Shown: piece after piece, positions 51,956-62,472 of the stretch
How the letters are laid out: each line of letters starts with the position of its first letter
How positions within the stretch are numbered: position 1 is the stretch's first letter
Source: Rhodococcoides fascians NBRC 12155 = LMG 3623
Lineage (GTDB): Bacteria > Actinomycetota > Actinomycetes > Mycobacteriales > Mycobacteriaceae
Direction: 5' to 3'
Assembly (NCBI RefSeq): GCF_001894785.1
Contig: NZ_BCWW01000010.1
Span: 62,001-126,000 of the forward strand
DNA length: 64,000 nt
Position numbers and translations under genes: made by a program
The notes under the pieces: model-generated
The model's input: only the letters and a program-made list of their open reading frames with translations
Told to the model about the DNA's origin: nothing
Databases searched by the model: none

Positions 51956-51977
51956 AACTATGCCGTCCGGCATAGTT
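51956..51977. promoter_or_regulatory. Perfect 10-bp inverted repeat, TetR-type operator
   Basis: Arms AACTATGCCG and CGGCATAGTT flank a two-base spacer. The site is 12 bases before the MFS ATG and overlaps the expected leader region. The repeat looks like an operator of a TetR-family repressor, but no such gene is adjacent. Confidence 0.6.
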
Positions 51978-51989
51978 GAAGGGATCCTC

Positions 51990-53612
51990 ATGTCGCTGCC
52001 CACGCTCGCCCTTCATCGACCAGGTGCGCCGCCGTTCCGTCGGCGATACCTCGCGCTGCTCGTCATCTGCATCGCCGAGTTGCTCGTCGTTCTGGACAAC
52101 ACGGTTGTCAACGTGGCGCTGCCGTCCATCGGGTTGCAGCTGAGAGCGGACATCAGTGGGCTTCAGTGGGTGGTCGATGCCTACACGCTGACGTTCGCGG
52201 GTCTATTGCTGGCGTTCGGTCACCTCGGAGACCGCTACGGGCGCAAGAAGGTCATGATGTTCGGTTTGGCAGGCATCGCAGTGATGTCTGTGGGCGGGGC
52301 TGTCGCCGCCGACCTCGGGCAGGTGGTGGCGGCCCGCGCTGCCATGGGAGTGTGTGCCGCCGCGGTGTTCCCGGCCACGTTGGCGCTCATCATCAACATC
52401 TTCACCGACGCCAAGGAACGGGCACTGGCCATCGCCGCATGGACGGCGATGGCAGGCTTCGCTATCGCCATAGGCCCCACAGCAGGCGGCTTTCTGCTCG
52501 AACACTTCTCGTGGCACTCGGTGTTCTGGATCAATGTTCCGGTCGCTCTGCTCGTTCTGATCGCAGCCTTTGCCTGCGTGCCGGAATCGAAGGCGGAGCA
52601 CGTCGGAAAATACGATCCACTGGGGATCGTGCTCTCCTTGGCCGGTATCACCGTGCTGGTCTGGGCGATCATCGAAGCGCCGCACAACGGGTGGCTGTCG
52701 CCGTTGAGCCTCGGGGGCTACATCGTCGGATGTATGGCATTGGGCGCGTTCGTGTGGTGGGAGCTTCGCGCGCCGTCACCGGTACTCGACTTGCAGCTGT
52801 TCCGAAACCCACGTTTCTCGTTGCCCGCACTGGCTATTGCAGTGGCGTATTTCAGCATGTTCGGTTTCCTGTTCATGATCACCCAGTATTTTCAGGGTGT
52901 CATGGAACTGACGCCGTTGCAGTTCGGCGTTCATTCACTGCCGTTCGCGGTATCCATCGCGGTCGGGGCACCACTGGCCACACTGATCGCGCAGCGAATA
53001 GGAACGACAGCCGTCATCGTCTTCGGACTCGTCGTGATGAGCATCGGCATGTTCATTGCGGGCCAGGTCGAGGTCGAAACGCCGTACCTGGGACCGGTCG
53101 TCGTCTCGATGATCTTGATGGGCCTCGGGTTGGCGATCGTGCAAGGCCCGGCCACCGAATCCATCATGTCGTCGGTGACGCTCGACGAAGCAGGTGCAGG
53201 CTCGGCGGTGAACGACACCACCCGTGAGGTGGGTGGAACACTCGGCGTCGCGGTGCTGGGCTCGATCGTCGCGTCGATCTACACCACGAAAGTGGGCCCC
53301 CGAATCGACGCCATTCCCGAGGCAATCATGGAGCCCTACCAGAAGGCCTTTGCCCGTGAGACCGTCGTCAGCGTCATCGAAATCGTCAAAGCGCCGACCA
53401 ACCCGATCTTCGCGACGCAGAAGGCGGAGCTCGTGTACGCGATGAAGGCCGCGTCACTGGAGGGATTTCAGCTGGCGTCGTTCGTCACCGTCGGGGCCGC
53501 CATGGCCTGCGCGATCGCTGTGGCGCTCTTCCTGCCATGGCGGCGACCCGAAGGAGACGGGGTGCTGTTGGCGTGGCGGGCGTCGAAGTCCGAAGACTCC
53601 GAGATCAGTTGA
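51990..53612 (+). CDS. MFS drug exporter (DHA2, EmrB/QacA type)
   Basis: The 540-aa protein has 14 membrane segments and the DHA2 signature (LLVVLDNTVVNVALPSIG, WVVDAYTLTFAGLLL, GDRYGRKKVMM and WRP-like end). It exports hydrophobic cations or drugs by proton antiport. ATG 51990 has GAAGGGA upstream. It is probably controlled by a repressor binding the 51956 repeat. The stop overlaps the convergent SDR by eight bases. Confidence 0.93.
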   Translation: MSLPTLALHRPGAPPFRRRYLALLVICIAELLVVLDNTVVNVALPSIGLQLRADISGLQWVVDAYTLTFAGLLLAFGHLGDRYGRKKVMMFGLAGIAVMSVGGAVAADLGQVVAARAAMGVCAAAVFPATLALIINIFTDAKERALAIAAWTAMAGFAIAIGPTAGGFLLEHFSWHSVFWINVPVALLVLIAAFACVPESKAEHVGKYDPLGIVLSLAGITVLVWAIIEAPHNGWLSPLSLGGYIVGCMALGAFVWWELRAPSPVLDLQLFRNPRFSLPALAIAVAYFSMFGFLFMITQYFQGVMELTPLQFGVHSLPFAVSIAVGAPLATLIAQRIGTTAVIVFGLVVMSIGMFIAGQVEVETPYLGPVVVSMILMGLGLAIVQGPATESIMSSVTLDEAGAGSAVNDTTREVGGTLGVAVLGSIVASIYTTKVGPRIDAIPEAIMEPYQKAFARETVVSVIEIVKAPTNPIFATQKAELVYAMKAASLEGFQLASFVTVGAAMACAIAVALFLPWRRPEGDGVLLAWRASKSEDSEIS

Positions 53613-54501
53613 ACGGGGTGCCCCCGGTGACCGCAATGGTCTCGCCTGTGATGTAGCTGGACTCGTTCGAGGCCAGGAAGACGTAGGCCGGAGCCAACTC
53701 CGCGGGCTGGCCCGGGCGGCCCAACGGAACCGTCTCGCCGAACTCGCCGTACTTCTCGGCAGGCATGGTCGCGGGAATCAAGGGTGTCCAAATAGGTCCG
53801 GGCGCAACGGCGTTGACTCGAATGCCACGGCCGGCGAGGTGGCCGGCCAGGCCCTTGGTGAATGCGACGATGCCTGCCTTGGTGGTGGCGTAGTCCATCA
53901 ACTCCGGTGACGGATTCGATGCCTGAATCGAGGTGGTGTTGATAATGGTGGAGCCCGCACCCATGACGGCGGCGGCGTGCTTCGAAATCCAGAACAAGGC
54001 ATACAAGTTGGTCTTGAGCACACGGTCGAACTGGTCGGTGGTGATATCGGCGATGCCGCCCATCTGGGCCATCTGGAACGCGGCGTTGTTGACGACGATG
54101 TCGAGGCCTCCGAGAACCTCCACGGCAGTGTCGACCAACTTGGTGCACTGCGTTTCGTCGGTGAGGTCGCAGGCGATCGCTCGGCCCGACCGTCCAGCGG
54201 CTTCGATCAGGTCGACGGTCGCTTGGGCATCGGGGCCCTCGGATTCGAGATGAGCAATGACGACATCGGCACCTTCTCGCGCGAATGCCAGCGCCACAGC
54301 TCGGCCGATCCCGGAATCACCACCGGTGATCAACGCTTTTCGGCCGTGCAACCGATCCGAACCCCGGTACGACTTCTCGCCGTGATCCGGTGCGGTGACC
54401 ATGTCGCGAGTCAATCCCGGATGCTCGAGCTCGGGCTGGTCGTCCCGATCGGGCATGGAGAAAGCAGTGGTGGGGTCGCTCTTGGTGAACTGGTCGGACA
54501 T
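53605..54501 (-). CDS. Stress-type SDR oxidoreductase (YhdF/YdaD-like)
   Basis: The 298-aa SDR has a characteristic N-terminal extension of about 50 residues (PDRDDQPELEHPGLTRDM ... HGEKSYRGSDRLHGRKALITGGDSGIG), NNAA, Ser in INTTSIQ and YATTK active site. This extended group (B. subtilis YhdF/YdaD) is often induced by general stress. ATG 54501 is chosen; residues upstream are not family-like. Convergent overlap with the MFS gene. Confidence 0.9.
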   Translation of the reverse strand: MSDQFTKSDPTTAFSMPDRDDQPELEHPGLTRDMVTAPDHGEKSYRGSDRLHGRKALITGGDSGIGRAVALAFAREGADVVIAHLESEGPDAQATVDLIEAAGRSGRAIACDLTDETQCTKLVDTAVEVLGGLDIVVNNAAFQMAQMGGIADITTDQFDRVLKTNLYALFWISKHAAAVMGAGSTIINTTSIQASNPSPELMDYATTKAGIVAFTKGLAGHLAGRGIRVNAVAPGPIWTPLIPATMPAEKYGEFGETVPLGRPGQPAELAPAYVFLASNESSYITGETIAVTGGTPFN

Positions 54502-54645
54502 TGTCGATCCTTGCCTCGTGTGAAAAGGACCCATTGCGGCAGAACGAAAGCCGCCCCACTTCTCGAGACGAGTCACGGTCGTTACCGACTGGAGTCGCTG
54601 TCCAGACGAGGTTTGCCGGTTGAACCGGCACGCAAACCTTGCGAA

Positions 54646-54999
54646 TCAGCGCGCGGAGGGATCTTCCCCGATGAAGCTCGCACCTACCGCATCGAGCACC
54701 CGGCGCGCCGGCCGGGTAGGAGCGAAGACCTCGACGCGTCCGTCGGAACGTTCGACAGCATCGACGATCACGCTCGCGGCACCCGAGTACATGAAGTCCA
54801 CCGCCGACAAGTCCAGCAGCACAACTGCATTGTCCCGTAGGGCACCGTCGAGGGCGTTCACCAAATCTGCTCGTGCACTCATGTCCAGCTCGCCGACGGC
54901 GCGAACAACGGTCAGATCGGGGGAGTAGGACTCGATACCGATCGAGTGGCGTCGAGCGGGGGCGGTGGAGCGAACATCGGTGAAATCGGAAACAGTCAC
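54646..54999 (-). CDS. STAS-domain anti-sigma factor antagonist
   Basis: This 117-aa single STAS domain reads VVRAVGELDMSARADLVNAL ... VVLLDLSAVDFMYSGAASVI. The serine in MYSGAAS is at the usual phosphorylation site, so it could partner an anti-sigma kinase. Neither a sigma factor nor an anti-sigma gene is adjacent. ATG 54999. Confidence 0.87.
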   Translation of the reverse strand: MTVSDFTDVRSTAPARRHSIGIESYSPDLTVVRAVGELDMSARADLVNALDGALRDNAVVLLDLSAVDFMYSGAASVIVDAVERSDGRVEVFAPTRPARRVLDAVGASFIGEDPSAR

Positions 55000-55184
55000 G
55001 GTGCGAACCTCTCAGTTCGGGTGGCCTATCGAACCGGCGTGCTCGGTGTGGAACCCGAGGGCTGCAGGTTCCGGTGCACGCTGTCCCGTAATCCTGACAG
55101 CGCAACATCACCGAACCGAGCCTGCAACATCACGGATTCGTCGCTACTTGGTAACGGCAAGGTAACGCAGTTCGATGCCCGGCA

Positions 55185-56114
55185 TCAGGGCAGTGTGTGA
55201 CCCGCTGCGCGGAACAGGCCGTACCATTCCGCCCTGGTCAGGCGGATGTCCGACCCCGTAGCGGCCTCTACTATCCGATCCGGCGTGGTGGTCCCCAGGA
55301 CCACCTGAATGTCGGCCGGGTGGCGTGTTATCCACGCGACCGCTATCGCGGACGGTGTCGTGTCGTATCGGCCGGCAATGTCGTCGAGCGCATCGTTGAG
55401 GGCAGGGTAATTCTCGCGATCTCCGACGAACACACCCGACGAGGTCCCGCTCTGCAGTGGCGACCACGCTTGCACGGTGATGCCGCGTGCCCTCGCGTAG
55501 TCGAGCAACCCGTTGTCACGATCCACCGACTGGTCCAGCGCGCCGATGTTGGCGGTCAGGCCCGCAGCGATCAGCGGTGAATGGACGACGCTCAACTGCA
55601 CTTGGTCGAACAGAAGTGGTTGTGTGACTGCTGTTTCGAGCAATTCGATCTGACCGGGAGTGTGATTGGAAACGCCGAAACCGAGCACTTTGCCCGACGT
55701 GTGCAGTGTGTCGAATGCCGCCGCGACCTCGTCGGGCTCGACCAGGCTGTCCGGTCGATGCAGCAGCAGGGTGTCGAGATGATCGACGCCGAGTGCCGAG
55801 AGCGAACCCTCGACGGCCGACACGATGTGGTCTTCCGAGAAGTCGAAATAGCCGTCGCGAATGCCGACCTTGCTCTGAATGCTGACGCGCTCACGCTGCG
55901 ACGGAGTGAGTGTCACCGCTTGTCCGAAGCGCTCCTCGCACCCGTGGGGTCTGCCGCCGTAGATGTCGGCGTGATCGAAGACGGTCACACCCACGTCCAG
56001 GGCGGTGTCGACCAACCTGCGAATCCTGTCGTCGTCCAGGTCGAGGATGCGCATGAACCCGAGGACGATGCTCGACACGGTTGTGCCGGTCTGGGGGTGC
56101 GTAAAGGTGCGCAA
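55185..56114 (-). CDS. Aldo/keto reductase (YdhF-like)
   Basis: The 309-aa AKR has the tetrad in VTVFDHADIYGG (Asp and Tyr), QSKVGI (Lys) and LLLHRPD (His), plus the cofactor motif VVLGTTTPDRI. The SNHTPGQ segment and ending resemble E. coli YdhF, which reduces keto compounds with NADPH. It is divergent from the LacI operon and could be co-regulated through the operators at 56190-56218. Confidence 0.9.
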   Translation of the reverse strand: MRTFTHPQTGTTVSSIVLGFMRILDLDDDRIRRLVDTALDVGVTVFDHADIYGGRPHGCEERFGQAVTLTPSQRERVSIQSKVGIRDGYFDFSEDHIVSAVEGSLSALGVDHLDTLLLHRPDSLVEPDEVAAAFDTLHTSGKVLGFGVSNHTPGQIELLETAVTQPLLFDQVQLSVVHSPLIAAGLTANIGALDQSVDRDNGLLDYARARGITVQAWSPLQSGTSSGVFVGDRENYPALNDALDDIAGRYDTTPSAIAVAWITRHPADIQVVLGTTTPDRIVEAATGSDIRLTRAEWYGLFRAAGHTLP

Positions 56115-56189
56115 GGTGAGTCTCCCTCTGTGCGGACGTGGTCGCAGTCGAGTGTGTCAAACCGCGGACCCGGTACGCCCGGGCCTCTG

Positions 56190-56218
56190 TTGCGCAAACC
56201 GTTGACAATATTGCGCAA
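56190..56218. promoter_or_regulatory. Paired TTGCGCAA palindromes, probable LacI operators
   Basis: TTGCGCAA occurs at 56190-56197 and again at 56211-56218, 21 bases apart (two helical turns). A consensus -35 element TTGACA (56202-56207) lies between them. This fits autoregulation by the LacI protein encoded downstream. Confidence 0.6.
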
Positions 56219-56267
56219 CTTCTGTCATCGTTGTGCTCGGCATCACAAAGAACTCAGGAGGTGAACC

Positions 56268-57284
56268 GTGGCACCCACGCTCACGCAGGTCGCACAACGA
56301 GCAGGTGTGTCGCTGTCGACGGCATCGCGCGCCTTCAGCAACCCGGATCGAATCGGGGCGGACACGTTGGCTCGGATCATCGCCGTCGCCGACCAGATCG
56401 GCTATGTCGCGGCTTCGGGGCGCTCCTCCGACACCCGCGTCTCGGCGACGACGGTCGCAGTCGTGGTACCCGACATCGGCCACACCGTCTTCGCCAGCTT
56501 CGTCAAGTCCGCGCAAGCACAGGGCTGGCATCGCAGACAGACCATCGTCCTCACCGACACCGACGGAAGCGCAGACCGTGAGCGTGAAGTGATCGGTGAC
56601 CTGCAGGGCCGAGTCGACGCTCTGATCGTCTGTGCTCCACGACTACCGGCCGAGGACATCGTGCAGCTGGCGGGCGACACACCGCTGGTGCTGGTCAACC
56701 GATCCTCCAGCGAATGCGATTGTGTCGTGGCCGATTCCGAGGACGGTATCCGGCAGGCCGTCGATTACCTGGCAGCTCTCGGTCACACACATCTCGCGTA
56801 CGTCCAGGGATCACCGCAATCGTGGTCCAACGAGCGACGCGTCGACGCCGTCGAACAGTTCTGTGCAGCACGAGGAATAGTGCTCGATGTACTGGGGTGG
56901 CAGCAGGAAACCTTGGCCGGCGGCCATGCTGCGGCTGCCAGCGTCGTCGCCACGGGTGCGACCGCCGTCATGACCCACAACGACCCCATGGCCATCGGCG
57001 TCATGAACGGGGTCCGGTCGATGGGCCTGGCAGTACCGGAAGACCTCAGCGTCATCGGCATCGACGATTCGCCCCTGGCCGAACTCGCGCATCCCGCTCT
57101 GACGAGTATCAACGTTCCGATGGGCCGTGCAGGTCTGGTGTCCTCCGATCTGGTGTTCCAGCGGGCAGCCGAACCGGAGTCGTCGGCCAGAACCATCCAC
57201 CTCCCTACCCAACTCGTGGTCCGCGGCTCATCGGGCCCCGCTCGGATTCGCACTCTCGCACCAGGAAAGGACGACTCGAAATGA
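56268..57284 (+). CDS. LacI-family transcriptional regulator
   Basis: The 338-aa protein has the LacI helix-turn-helix ([22 protein letters not shown], hinge [10 protein letters not shown]) and a periplasmic-binding-protein-like effector domain with [17 protein letters not shown] and [20 protein letters not shown]. It starts at GTG 56268 after AGGAGGTG. Its stop overlaps the next gene (ATGA), so repressor and pathway genes form one operon. It probably binds a sugar acid or a pathway intermediate. Confidence 0.93.
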   Translation: MAPTLTQVAQRAGVSLSTASRAFSNPDRIGADTLARIIAVADQIGYVAASGRSSDTRVSATTVAVVVPDIGHTVFASFVKSAQAQGWHRRQTIVLTDTDGSADREREVIGDLQGRVDALIVCAPRLPAEDIVQLAGDTPLVLVNRSSSECDCVVADSEDGIRQAVDYLAALGHTHLAYVQGSPQSWSNERRVDAVEQFCAARGIVLDVLGWQQETLAGGHAAAASVVATGATAVMTHNDPMAIGVMNGVRSMGLAVPEDLSVIGIDDSPLAELAHPALTSINVPMGRAGLVSSDLVFQRAAEPESSARTIHLPTQLVVRGSSGPARIRTLAPGKDDSK

Positions 57285-58288
57285 AGGTCGTCATCGCAGA
57301 TTCCAACCTCCTACCGCATCGTGGCCGCTTCGAGAGCCGAGTCGCCTCCGATATCGAGCTGTCGTGGCACGAGAAGTTCGACGTCGATGCACTCGTCGCG
57401 GACATCGCCGATGCGACCGTGTATGTCGGCGGAAAGTTCCCGGCCGTTCTGGCGGAGGCGGCACCCGATCTGCAGCTGGTGCACGTTGCGGGGGCAGGCA
57501 CGGACGGCGTTTCCTTCGACGACCTGAGCGCTCGGACATTGGTGGCCAACACTTTTCACCACGAACGCTCGATCGCCGAATACGTCGTAGCCACCGCCGT
57601 CGTGCTCCGGCGCGGGTTTCTCGGCCAGGACCGCCTCATGCGGGAGAATCGGTGGGCGTCACCGGTGTACGACCGCACGCTTCGGCAGTCGACTTCGCTG
57701 GGTTCGGCAACGGTGGGATTCGTGGGCTTCGGTCATATCGGTGCGCAGTCGTGGCAGTTGCTGCGGGCCTTCGGTTGCCGGGGCATCGCGGTCACAGGAA
57801 GCGGATCGGTGAACGCAGCCGAGAACGGATTGGCCTGGGCCGCATCGACCGATCGTCTGTCCGACCTGATGACCGAAGCAGACGTCGTCGTGGTGTCCGC
57901 ACCACTGAACGAGCGCACCACCGGCATGATCGGCGACACCGAACTCGCAGCTCTCGGACCGGACGGCGTGCTGATCAACGTGGGGCGTGGCCCCCTGGTG
58001 CAGCAGGATGCACTGTTCGACGCGCTGTCCGCCGGATCGCTCGGGAGCGCCGCCATCGACGTCTGGTACGACTACCCGTCGGCCGACGGCATCGGTGCCC
58101 CCTCGCGTCATCCGTTCCACACGCTGCACAACGTCCTGATGACACCTCATTCTTCCGGCATCACACGCGAAACCTTCGAGGGCCGGGTCGACGACATCAC
58201 CGCCAACATCGGTCGACTCGCCGCGCGCGAACCGTTGACCGATGTCGTTGCCGGAGAGAACTTCACGGAGAAAGCAGAGCGCTCGTGA
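57281..58288 (+). CDS. D-2-hydroxyacid dehydrogenase family protein
   Basis: The 335-aa dehydrogenase has the NAD motif [18 protein letters not shown] with the catalytic Arg, and a His near [19 protein letters not shown]. The family reduces or oxidises 2-keto/2-hydroxy acids. Overlaps the LacI stop and the next start (GTGA). In a sugar-acid operon it may act on a 2-ketoacid such as an intermediate after dehydration. Confidence 0.9.
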   Translation: MKVVIADSNLLPHRGRFESRVASDIELSWHEKFDVDALVADIADATVYVGGKFPAVLAEAAPDLQLVHVAGAGTDGVSFDDLSARTLVANTFHHERSIAEYVVATAVVLRRGFLGQDRLMRENRWASPVYDRTLRQSTSLGSATVGFVGFGHIGAQSWQLLRAFGCRGIAVTGSGSVNAAENGLAWAASTDRLSDLMTEADVVVVSAPLNERTTGMIGDTELAALGPDGVLINVGRGPLVQQDALFDALSAGSLGSAAIDVWYDYPSADGIGAPSRHPFHTLHNVLMTPHSSGITRETFEGRVDDITANIGRLAAREPLTDVVAGENFTEKAERS

Positions 58289-59502
58289 CCGACAAGATCG
58301 TCGCCGCGGACGTCATCGTCTGCAGCCCCACGCGTAATTACGTCACACTCAAAGTGACCACCGCAGACGGCGTCGTCGGCTACGGCGACGCGACCTTGAA
58401 CGGCAGGGAACTCGCGGTGGCGTCGTACCTGCAAGATCATGTCGCGCCGCTTCTCATCGGCCGAGATCCCGCACGCATCGAGGACACCTGGCAATACCTC
58501 TACCGCGGTGTCTACTGGCGCCGTGGGCCGGTGACGATGGCCGCGATCGGTGCCGTCGACCTCGCCTTGTGGGACATCAAGGGCAAATCCCTCGGGCAAC
58601 CCGTCTACCAGCTGCTCGGTGGAGCCGTCCGCGACCGCATTCTCTCGTACACCCACGCCACCGGCTGGGACACGTCGGAATTGATCGATTCCGTCGATCG
58701 ACGTCGAGCACAGGGTTTTCGCGCCGTGCGGGCCCAATCGGGTGTTCCCGGCCTGGAGTCCGTGTACGGAGTGCACCGAGGCGCGCAGGGATACGAACCC
58801 GCAGGGCGTGGTGCCGTTCCCGTCGAGGAGGTCTGGGATGCCGATGCCTATCTCAATCACGTTCCCGGGGTGCTCGCAGAGGTGCGCGAACACGTGGGAT
58901 CCGAGCTCAAGTTGCTGCACGACGCGCACCACCGACTGACACCGCAACAGGCAGCGCGACTGGGCAAGTCGCTCGAGGACGTCGATCTGTTCTGGCTCGA
59001 GGACGTCACCACCGCCGAGGATCAAAGCGCCCTGCGGCTGGTGCGTCACCACACCACGACCCCGCTCGCGATCGGTGAAGTGTTCAACACCATCTGGGAC
59101 TGCCAGCAATTGATCTCCGAGAAGCTGATCGATTTCATTCGTGTGGCCATCGCCCATGCCGGCGGTATCAGTCATGTCCGAAAGATCTTCTCGCTGGCCG
59201 AGGTACACCAGGTTCGTTGCGGACCGCACGGGCCCTCCGACGTCTCGCCGATCACGCTCGCCGCGAGCGTGCACCTCGGAATGGCCACTCCGAACTTCGG
59301 CATTCAGGAATTCATGGGTTACGACCCACTGGTGGACGAGGTGTTCCCACACGCATGGTCGTTCGCCGACGGCTACCTGACCCCCGGTGACGCCCCCGGC
59401 CTCGGCGTCGACATGGACGAGTCGTTGTCGGCGCGGTACCCGTACGAGCCCGCGTATCTCCCGGTCGCTCGCCGCCTCGACGGCTCGATGACGGACTGGT
59501 GA
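58285..59502 (+). CDS. manD: D-mannonate dehydratase, enolase superfamily (ManD)
   Basis: The 405-aa enzyme matches ManD/RspA throughout. Metal ligands sit in [20 protein letters not shown] and [12 protein letters not shown], and the C-terminal [10 protein letters not shown] and [21 protein letters not shown] segments are family-typical. It dehydrates D-mannonate to 2-keto-3-deoxy-D-gluconate using Mg2+ in the cytoplasm. GTG 58285 overlaps the previous stop. Its product is a 2-ketoacid, compatible with the upstream 2-hydroxyacid dehydrogenase. Confidence 0.92.
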   Translation: MTDKIVAADVIVCSPTRNYVTLKVTTADGVVGYGDATLNGRELAVASYLQDHVAPLLIGRDPARIEDTWQYLYRGVYWRRGPVTMAAIGAVDLALWDIKGKSLGQPVYQLLGGAVRDRILSYTHATGWDTSELIDSVDRRRAQGFRAVRAQSGVPGLESVYGVHRGAQGYEPAGRGAVPVEEVWDADAYLNHVPGVLAEVREHVGSELKLLHDAHHRLTPQQAARLGKSLEDVDLFWLEDVTTAEDQSALRLVRHHTTTPLAIGEVFNTIWDCQQLISEKLIDFIRVAIAHAGGISHVRKIFSLAEVHQVRCGPHGPSDVSPITLAASVHLGMATPNFGIQEFMGYDPLVDEVFPHAWSFADGYLTPGDAPGLGVDMDESLSARYPYEPAYLPVARRLDGSMTDW

Positions 59503-59506
59503 CGAG

Positions 59507-61024
59507 ATGAGCGAATCCAGACTGACTCGTTCGGCACTCGCTCGCTCGGGCGTCGTCCCGGCACGACCGGACGGCACCGGGATCGTCCATCTGGGGCTGG
59601 GCAACTTCCATCGCGCGCATCAGGCCGTGTACACCGCTGCGGCACTGGCGCAGGACGGCGGTTCGTGGGGGATTCTGGGCGTAGCGAACAGATCTCGCAC
59701 GATTGTCGACGCCATGCTCGCTCAGGAACTGCTCTACGGCGTCGTCGAGATCTCGCCGTCGGGATCGAAGGTGAGCGTCCCCGGAGCACACACGGGAGCC
59801 ATGGTCGCCGCCGACGACCCCGCCGCCGTCGTACGGGCCATTGCGGACGAGGACGTCCGAATCGTGACGATCACCGTCACCGAGTTGGGCTACACGCTGT
59901 CGTCCCGGACGGGCTCTCTCGACCTCGAATCGACTGCAGTGCAACAGGACTTGCAGCGGCCGGAAACGCCGACGACCACAGTGGGGCAGCTCGCGAGGGC
60001 TCTGGCGATGCGGGCACGAACGCACGGGGCTCCCATCACCGTGGCCAGCTGTGACAACCTGCTGGGGAACGGTGATCGCACCGCTGCACTCGTGCGTCAG
60101 TTCTTGGACCGTTGCGGTGCGGACGATGTGCTCGAGTGGCTGGCCGCGGCAGTGACGTTCCCCAACTCCATGGTCGATCGCATCGTTCCGTCCAGCAGTG
60201 CGTTGTACGACGCCGAGTCCACCGCCGAGCTGGGCGCTGTGGACACCATTGCGGTGCCGGCGGAGCCGTTCACGATGTGGGTGATGGAGGACGAGTTCGC
60301 CGCAGGACGTCCCCGCTGGGAAGCCGGTGGTGCCGTGTTCACCGAGGATGTCGAACCGTACGAACTGATGAAGGTTCGACTGCTCAACGGAACCCACTCT
60401 CTCATTGCCTATCTCGGCGCACTCGACGGTCGCGCGACAATTCCGGACTCGATCGGTCGCCCGTTCGTGGAGGCTGCAGCTCGAGCGGTGTTGGTCGACG
60501 AATACCTCCCGACCGTGCCCGTTCCGGGCGGGGTGGATATCGACGACTACATCGCCCAGCTGTTCGTGCGGTGGTCCAACTCCGCTCTGGGGCACAAGAC
60601 CGCGCAGGTCGGTTCGGACGGCTCGGCGAAGCTCGCGCAGAGGATCCCGGACCCAGCGCTCCACCACCTACGAAAAGGTGTTGTACCGCAACAGCTTTCC
60701 TTGACCATCGCCGCCTATCTCTGCTGCGTGTGCCCGCCCGACGGTTTCGACCCGGGCCCGCATGCGCATGCGATGGCCGACCCTGCACGTGCGCGTTTGG
60801 CAGGACTTGCCGCTTCGGCAGCGTCCAGTGAGGATTTCGTCCGCTCGGTTCTCGAACGCGGCGACATACTCCCCATCGAGTTGGCGCAGTTTCCTGAATT
60901 CATCACACGCACAGCGGAATTCATGGATACTGTTGTTCGTCACGGTCCGATGGCCGCAGCCGTCGAAGCGGCGAGTTCTTCGCTCCGCCCCGTCGTCACG
61001 GCATCTCCGACCGCACTCGACTGA
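59507..61024 (+). CDS. Mannitol dehydrogenase family (mannonate/fructuronate oxidoreductase type)
   Basis: This is a 505-aa long-chain polyol dehydrogenase: GIVHLGLGNFHRAHQAVYTA (NAD motif), ITVASCDNLLGNGDR, FPNSMVDRIVPS and the catalytic Lys region VRLLNGTHSLIAYLG. Members interconvert D-fructuronate and D-mannonate, or mannitol and fructose. Next to manD the fructuronate reductase role (UxuB-like) is the simplest reading. Four bases separate it from the manD stop. Confidence 0.88.
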   Translation: MSESRLTRSALARSGVVPARPDGTGIVHLGLGNFHRAHQAVYTAAALAQDGGSWGILGVANRSRTIVDAMLAQELLYGVVEISPSGSKVSVPGAHTGAMVAADDPAAVVRAIADEDVRIVTITVTELGYTLSSRTGSLDLESTAVQQDLQRPETPTTTVGQLARALAMRARTHGAPITVASCDNLLGNGDRTAALVRQFLDRCGADDVLEWLAAAVTFPNSMVDRIVPSSSALYDAESTAELGAVDTIAVPAEPFTMWVMEDEFAAGRPRWEAGGAVFTEDVEPYELMKVRLLNGTHSLIAYLGALDGRATIPDSIGRPFVEAAARAVLVDEYLPTVPVPGGVDIDDYIAQLFVRWSNSALGHKTAQVGSDGSAKLAQRIPDPALHHLRKGVVPQQLSLTIAAYLCCVCPPDGFDPGPHAHAMADPARARLAGLAASAASSEDFVRSVLERGDILPIELAQFPEFITRTAEFMDTVVRHGPMAAAVEAASSSLRPVVTASPTALD

Positions 61025-61076
61025 CCCATTCTCCTTCCTTCGTTCGGCCGAAGCCGAAACTCACCCGAGGACAACC

Positions 61077-62441
61077 ATGGACACGACCACAGAACCGTCA
61101 GATTCTCCCAGAATCGCTCCGGCCCAACATGATCCTTCCGCCGTACGACGCGCAGCGTGGGCCGGCCTCATCGGAACCACACTCGAACAGTACGACTTCG
61201 TCATCTACGGCACAGCGTCCGCGCTGATCTTCAACAAGTTGTTCTTTCCCAACATCTCCCCGGCGGCCGGCATCATTGCCAGCTTCAGCGCGTACGCCGT
61301 CGGCTTCCTCGCCCGGCCACTGGGTGGACTGTTCTTCTCACGCTACGGTGACCGGCTCGGGCGCAAGTGGGTTCTGGTCGCCACGCTGATGCTGATGGGC
61401 GGCGCTACCATGGCGATCGGTCTGCTGCCGACGTTCGAGCAGGTGGGACTACTGGCCCCGGTCTTGCTGGTCCTGTGTCGATTCTTTCAGGGCTTCGGCG
61501 CTGGTGCCGAACAATCAGGTGGCGCAACGCTTCTGACGGAAACGGCCGCGATCGGAAAGCGTGGCAGATTGGCCGCTCTTGTGATGACCGGCGCGGCGCT
61601 CGGCACCGCTCTCGGAGCCATCGCCTGGATCCTCGCCCAGTTGCTCCCCGACGATCAGCTCATGTCCTGGGGCTGGCGGATGGTGTTTCTGAGCAGCATC
61701 CTGGTCACGGTGGCCGCGTTCATCATCAGGCGCAAGCTCAACGAGTCACCGGTGTTCCAGGAGCTGAAGGCGGCCCAGGAGCGACCCAAGGCACCGGTGA
61801 AGGAAGTGTTCACCAACGGCAAGCGACCGCTGTTCATCGTCATGTTCATGACCGTCGGCATCAGCGCTCAGTCCTACACGTACCAGGTGTTCATGGCCTC
61901 CTATATGAAGAACGACATCGGCGTCGATCCCACGTTCATACCCAAGGTTCTGCTCATCGGCGCAATCTGCGGCGGCATCGCGGCCTGGGGCTTCGGATGG
62001 CTATCGGACAAGGTGGGCCGTAAGCCCGTGTACATCGGTATCGTCAGCCTGCTCGTCGTTCTTCCGGTTCCCACGTTCATGGCTCTCAGCACCGGTTCGC
62101 ACGTACTGATCACCCTGGTGATGATCATCGGATTCATCCTGGCGTGCCAGGGGGCCGTCGGTGTCACGATGAGTTACTTCCCGGAGATCTTCGGGGCTCG
62201 ATACCGGTACGCCGGAGTCACTCTCGGCCGCGAGTTCGCGTCCGTCTTCGGCGGCGGAATCGCTCCTCTGCTGTGCGCGGCACTGATCACCGCGTTCTCC
62301 GGATCCTGGGTGCCGGTCGCGGTCTACATGATGATCATGGCCGTCTCGGTGCTCGTCGCCGCATCCTTCGCACCGGAAACTCGGGATCGCGATCTGACCG
62401 ATCCGGCCAACGCAACCGATCCGGTGCTCGACCGGGTCTGA
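61077..62441 (+). CDS. MFS transporter, metabolite:H+ symporter (MHS) family
   Basis: The 454-aa protein has 12 membrane segments and the MHS signature: GTTLEQYDFVIYGTASALIFNKLFF, GDRLGRKWVL, RFFQGFGAGAEQSGGATLL. MHS carriers take up organic or sugar acids with protons. Its place in the operon suggests uptake of a hexuronate or aldonate. ATG 61077, 52 bases after the previous gene. Confidence 0.92.
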   Translation: MDTTTEPSDSPRIAPAQHDPSAVRRAAWAGLIGTTLEQYDFVIYGTASALIFNKLFFPNISPAAGIIASFSAYAVGFLARPLGGLFFSRYGDRLGRKWVLVATLMLMGGATMAIGLLPTFEQVGLLAPVLLVLCRFFQGFGAGAEQSGGATLLTETAAIGKRGRLAALVMTGAALGTALGAIAWILAQLLPDDQLMSWGWRMVFLSSILVTVAAFIIRRKLNESPVFQELKAAQERPKAPVKEVFTNGKRPLFIVMFMTVGISAQSYTYQVFMASYMKNDIGVDPTFIPKVLLIGAICGGIAAWGFGWLSDKVGRKPVYIGIVSLLVVLPVPTFMALSTGSHVLITLVMIIGFILACQGAVGVTMSYFPEIFGARYRYAGVTLGREFASVFGGGIAPLLCAALITAFSGSWVPVAVYMMIMAVSVLVAASFAPETRDRDLTDPANATDPVLDRV

Positions 62442-62472
62442 CCTGCCCACCTCGAACGGAACGGACTACACG

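Noticed and set aside
57127-58284. Long open frame leading into manD
   Set aside because: It runs through the LacI and 2-hydroxyacid dehydrogenase genes in the wrong frame; GTG 58285 is the real start by overlap and homology.
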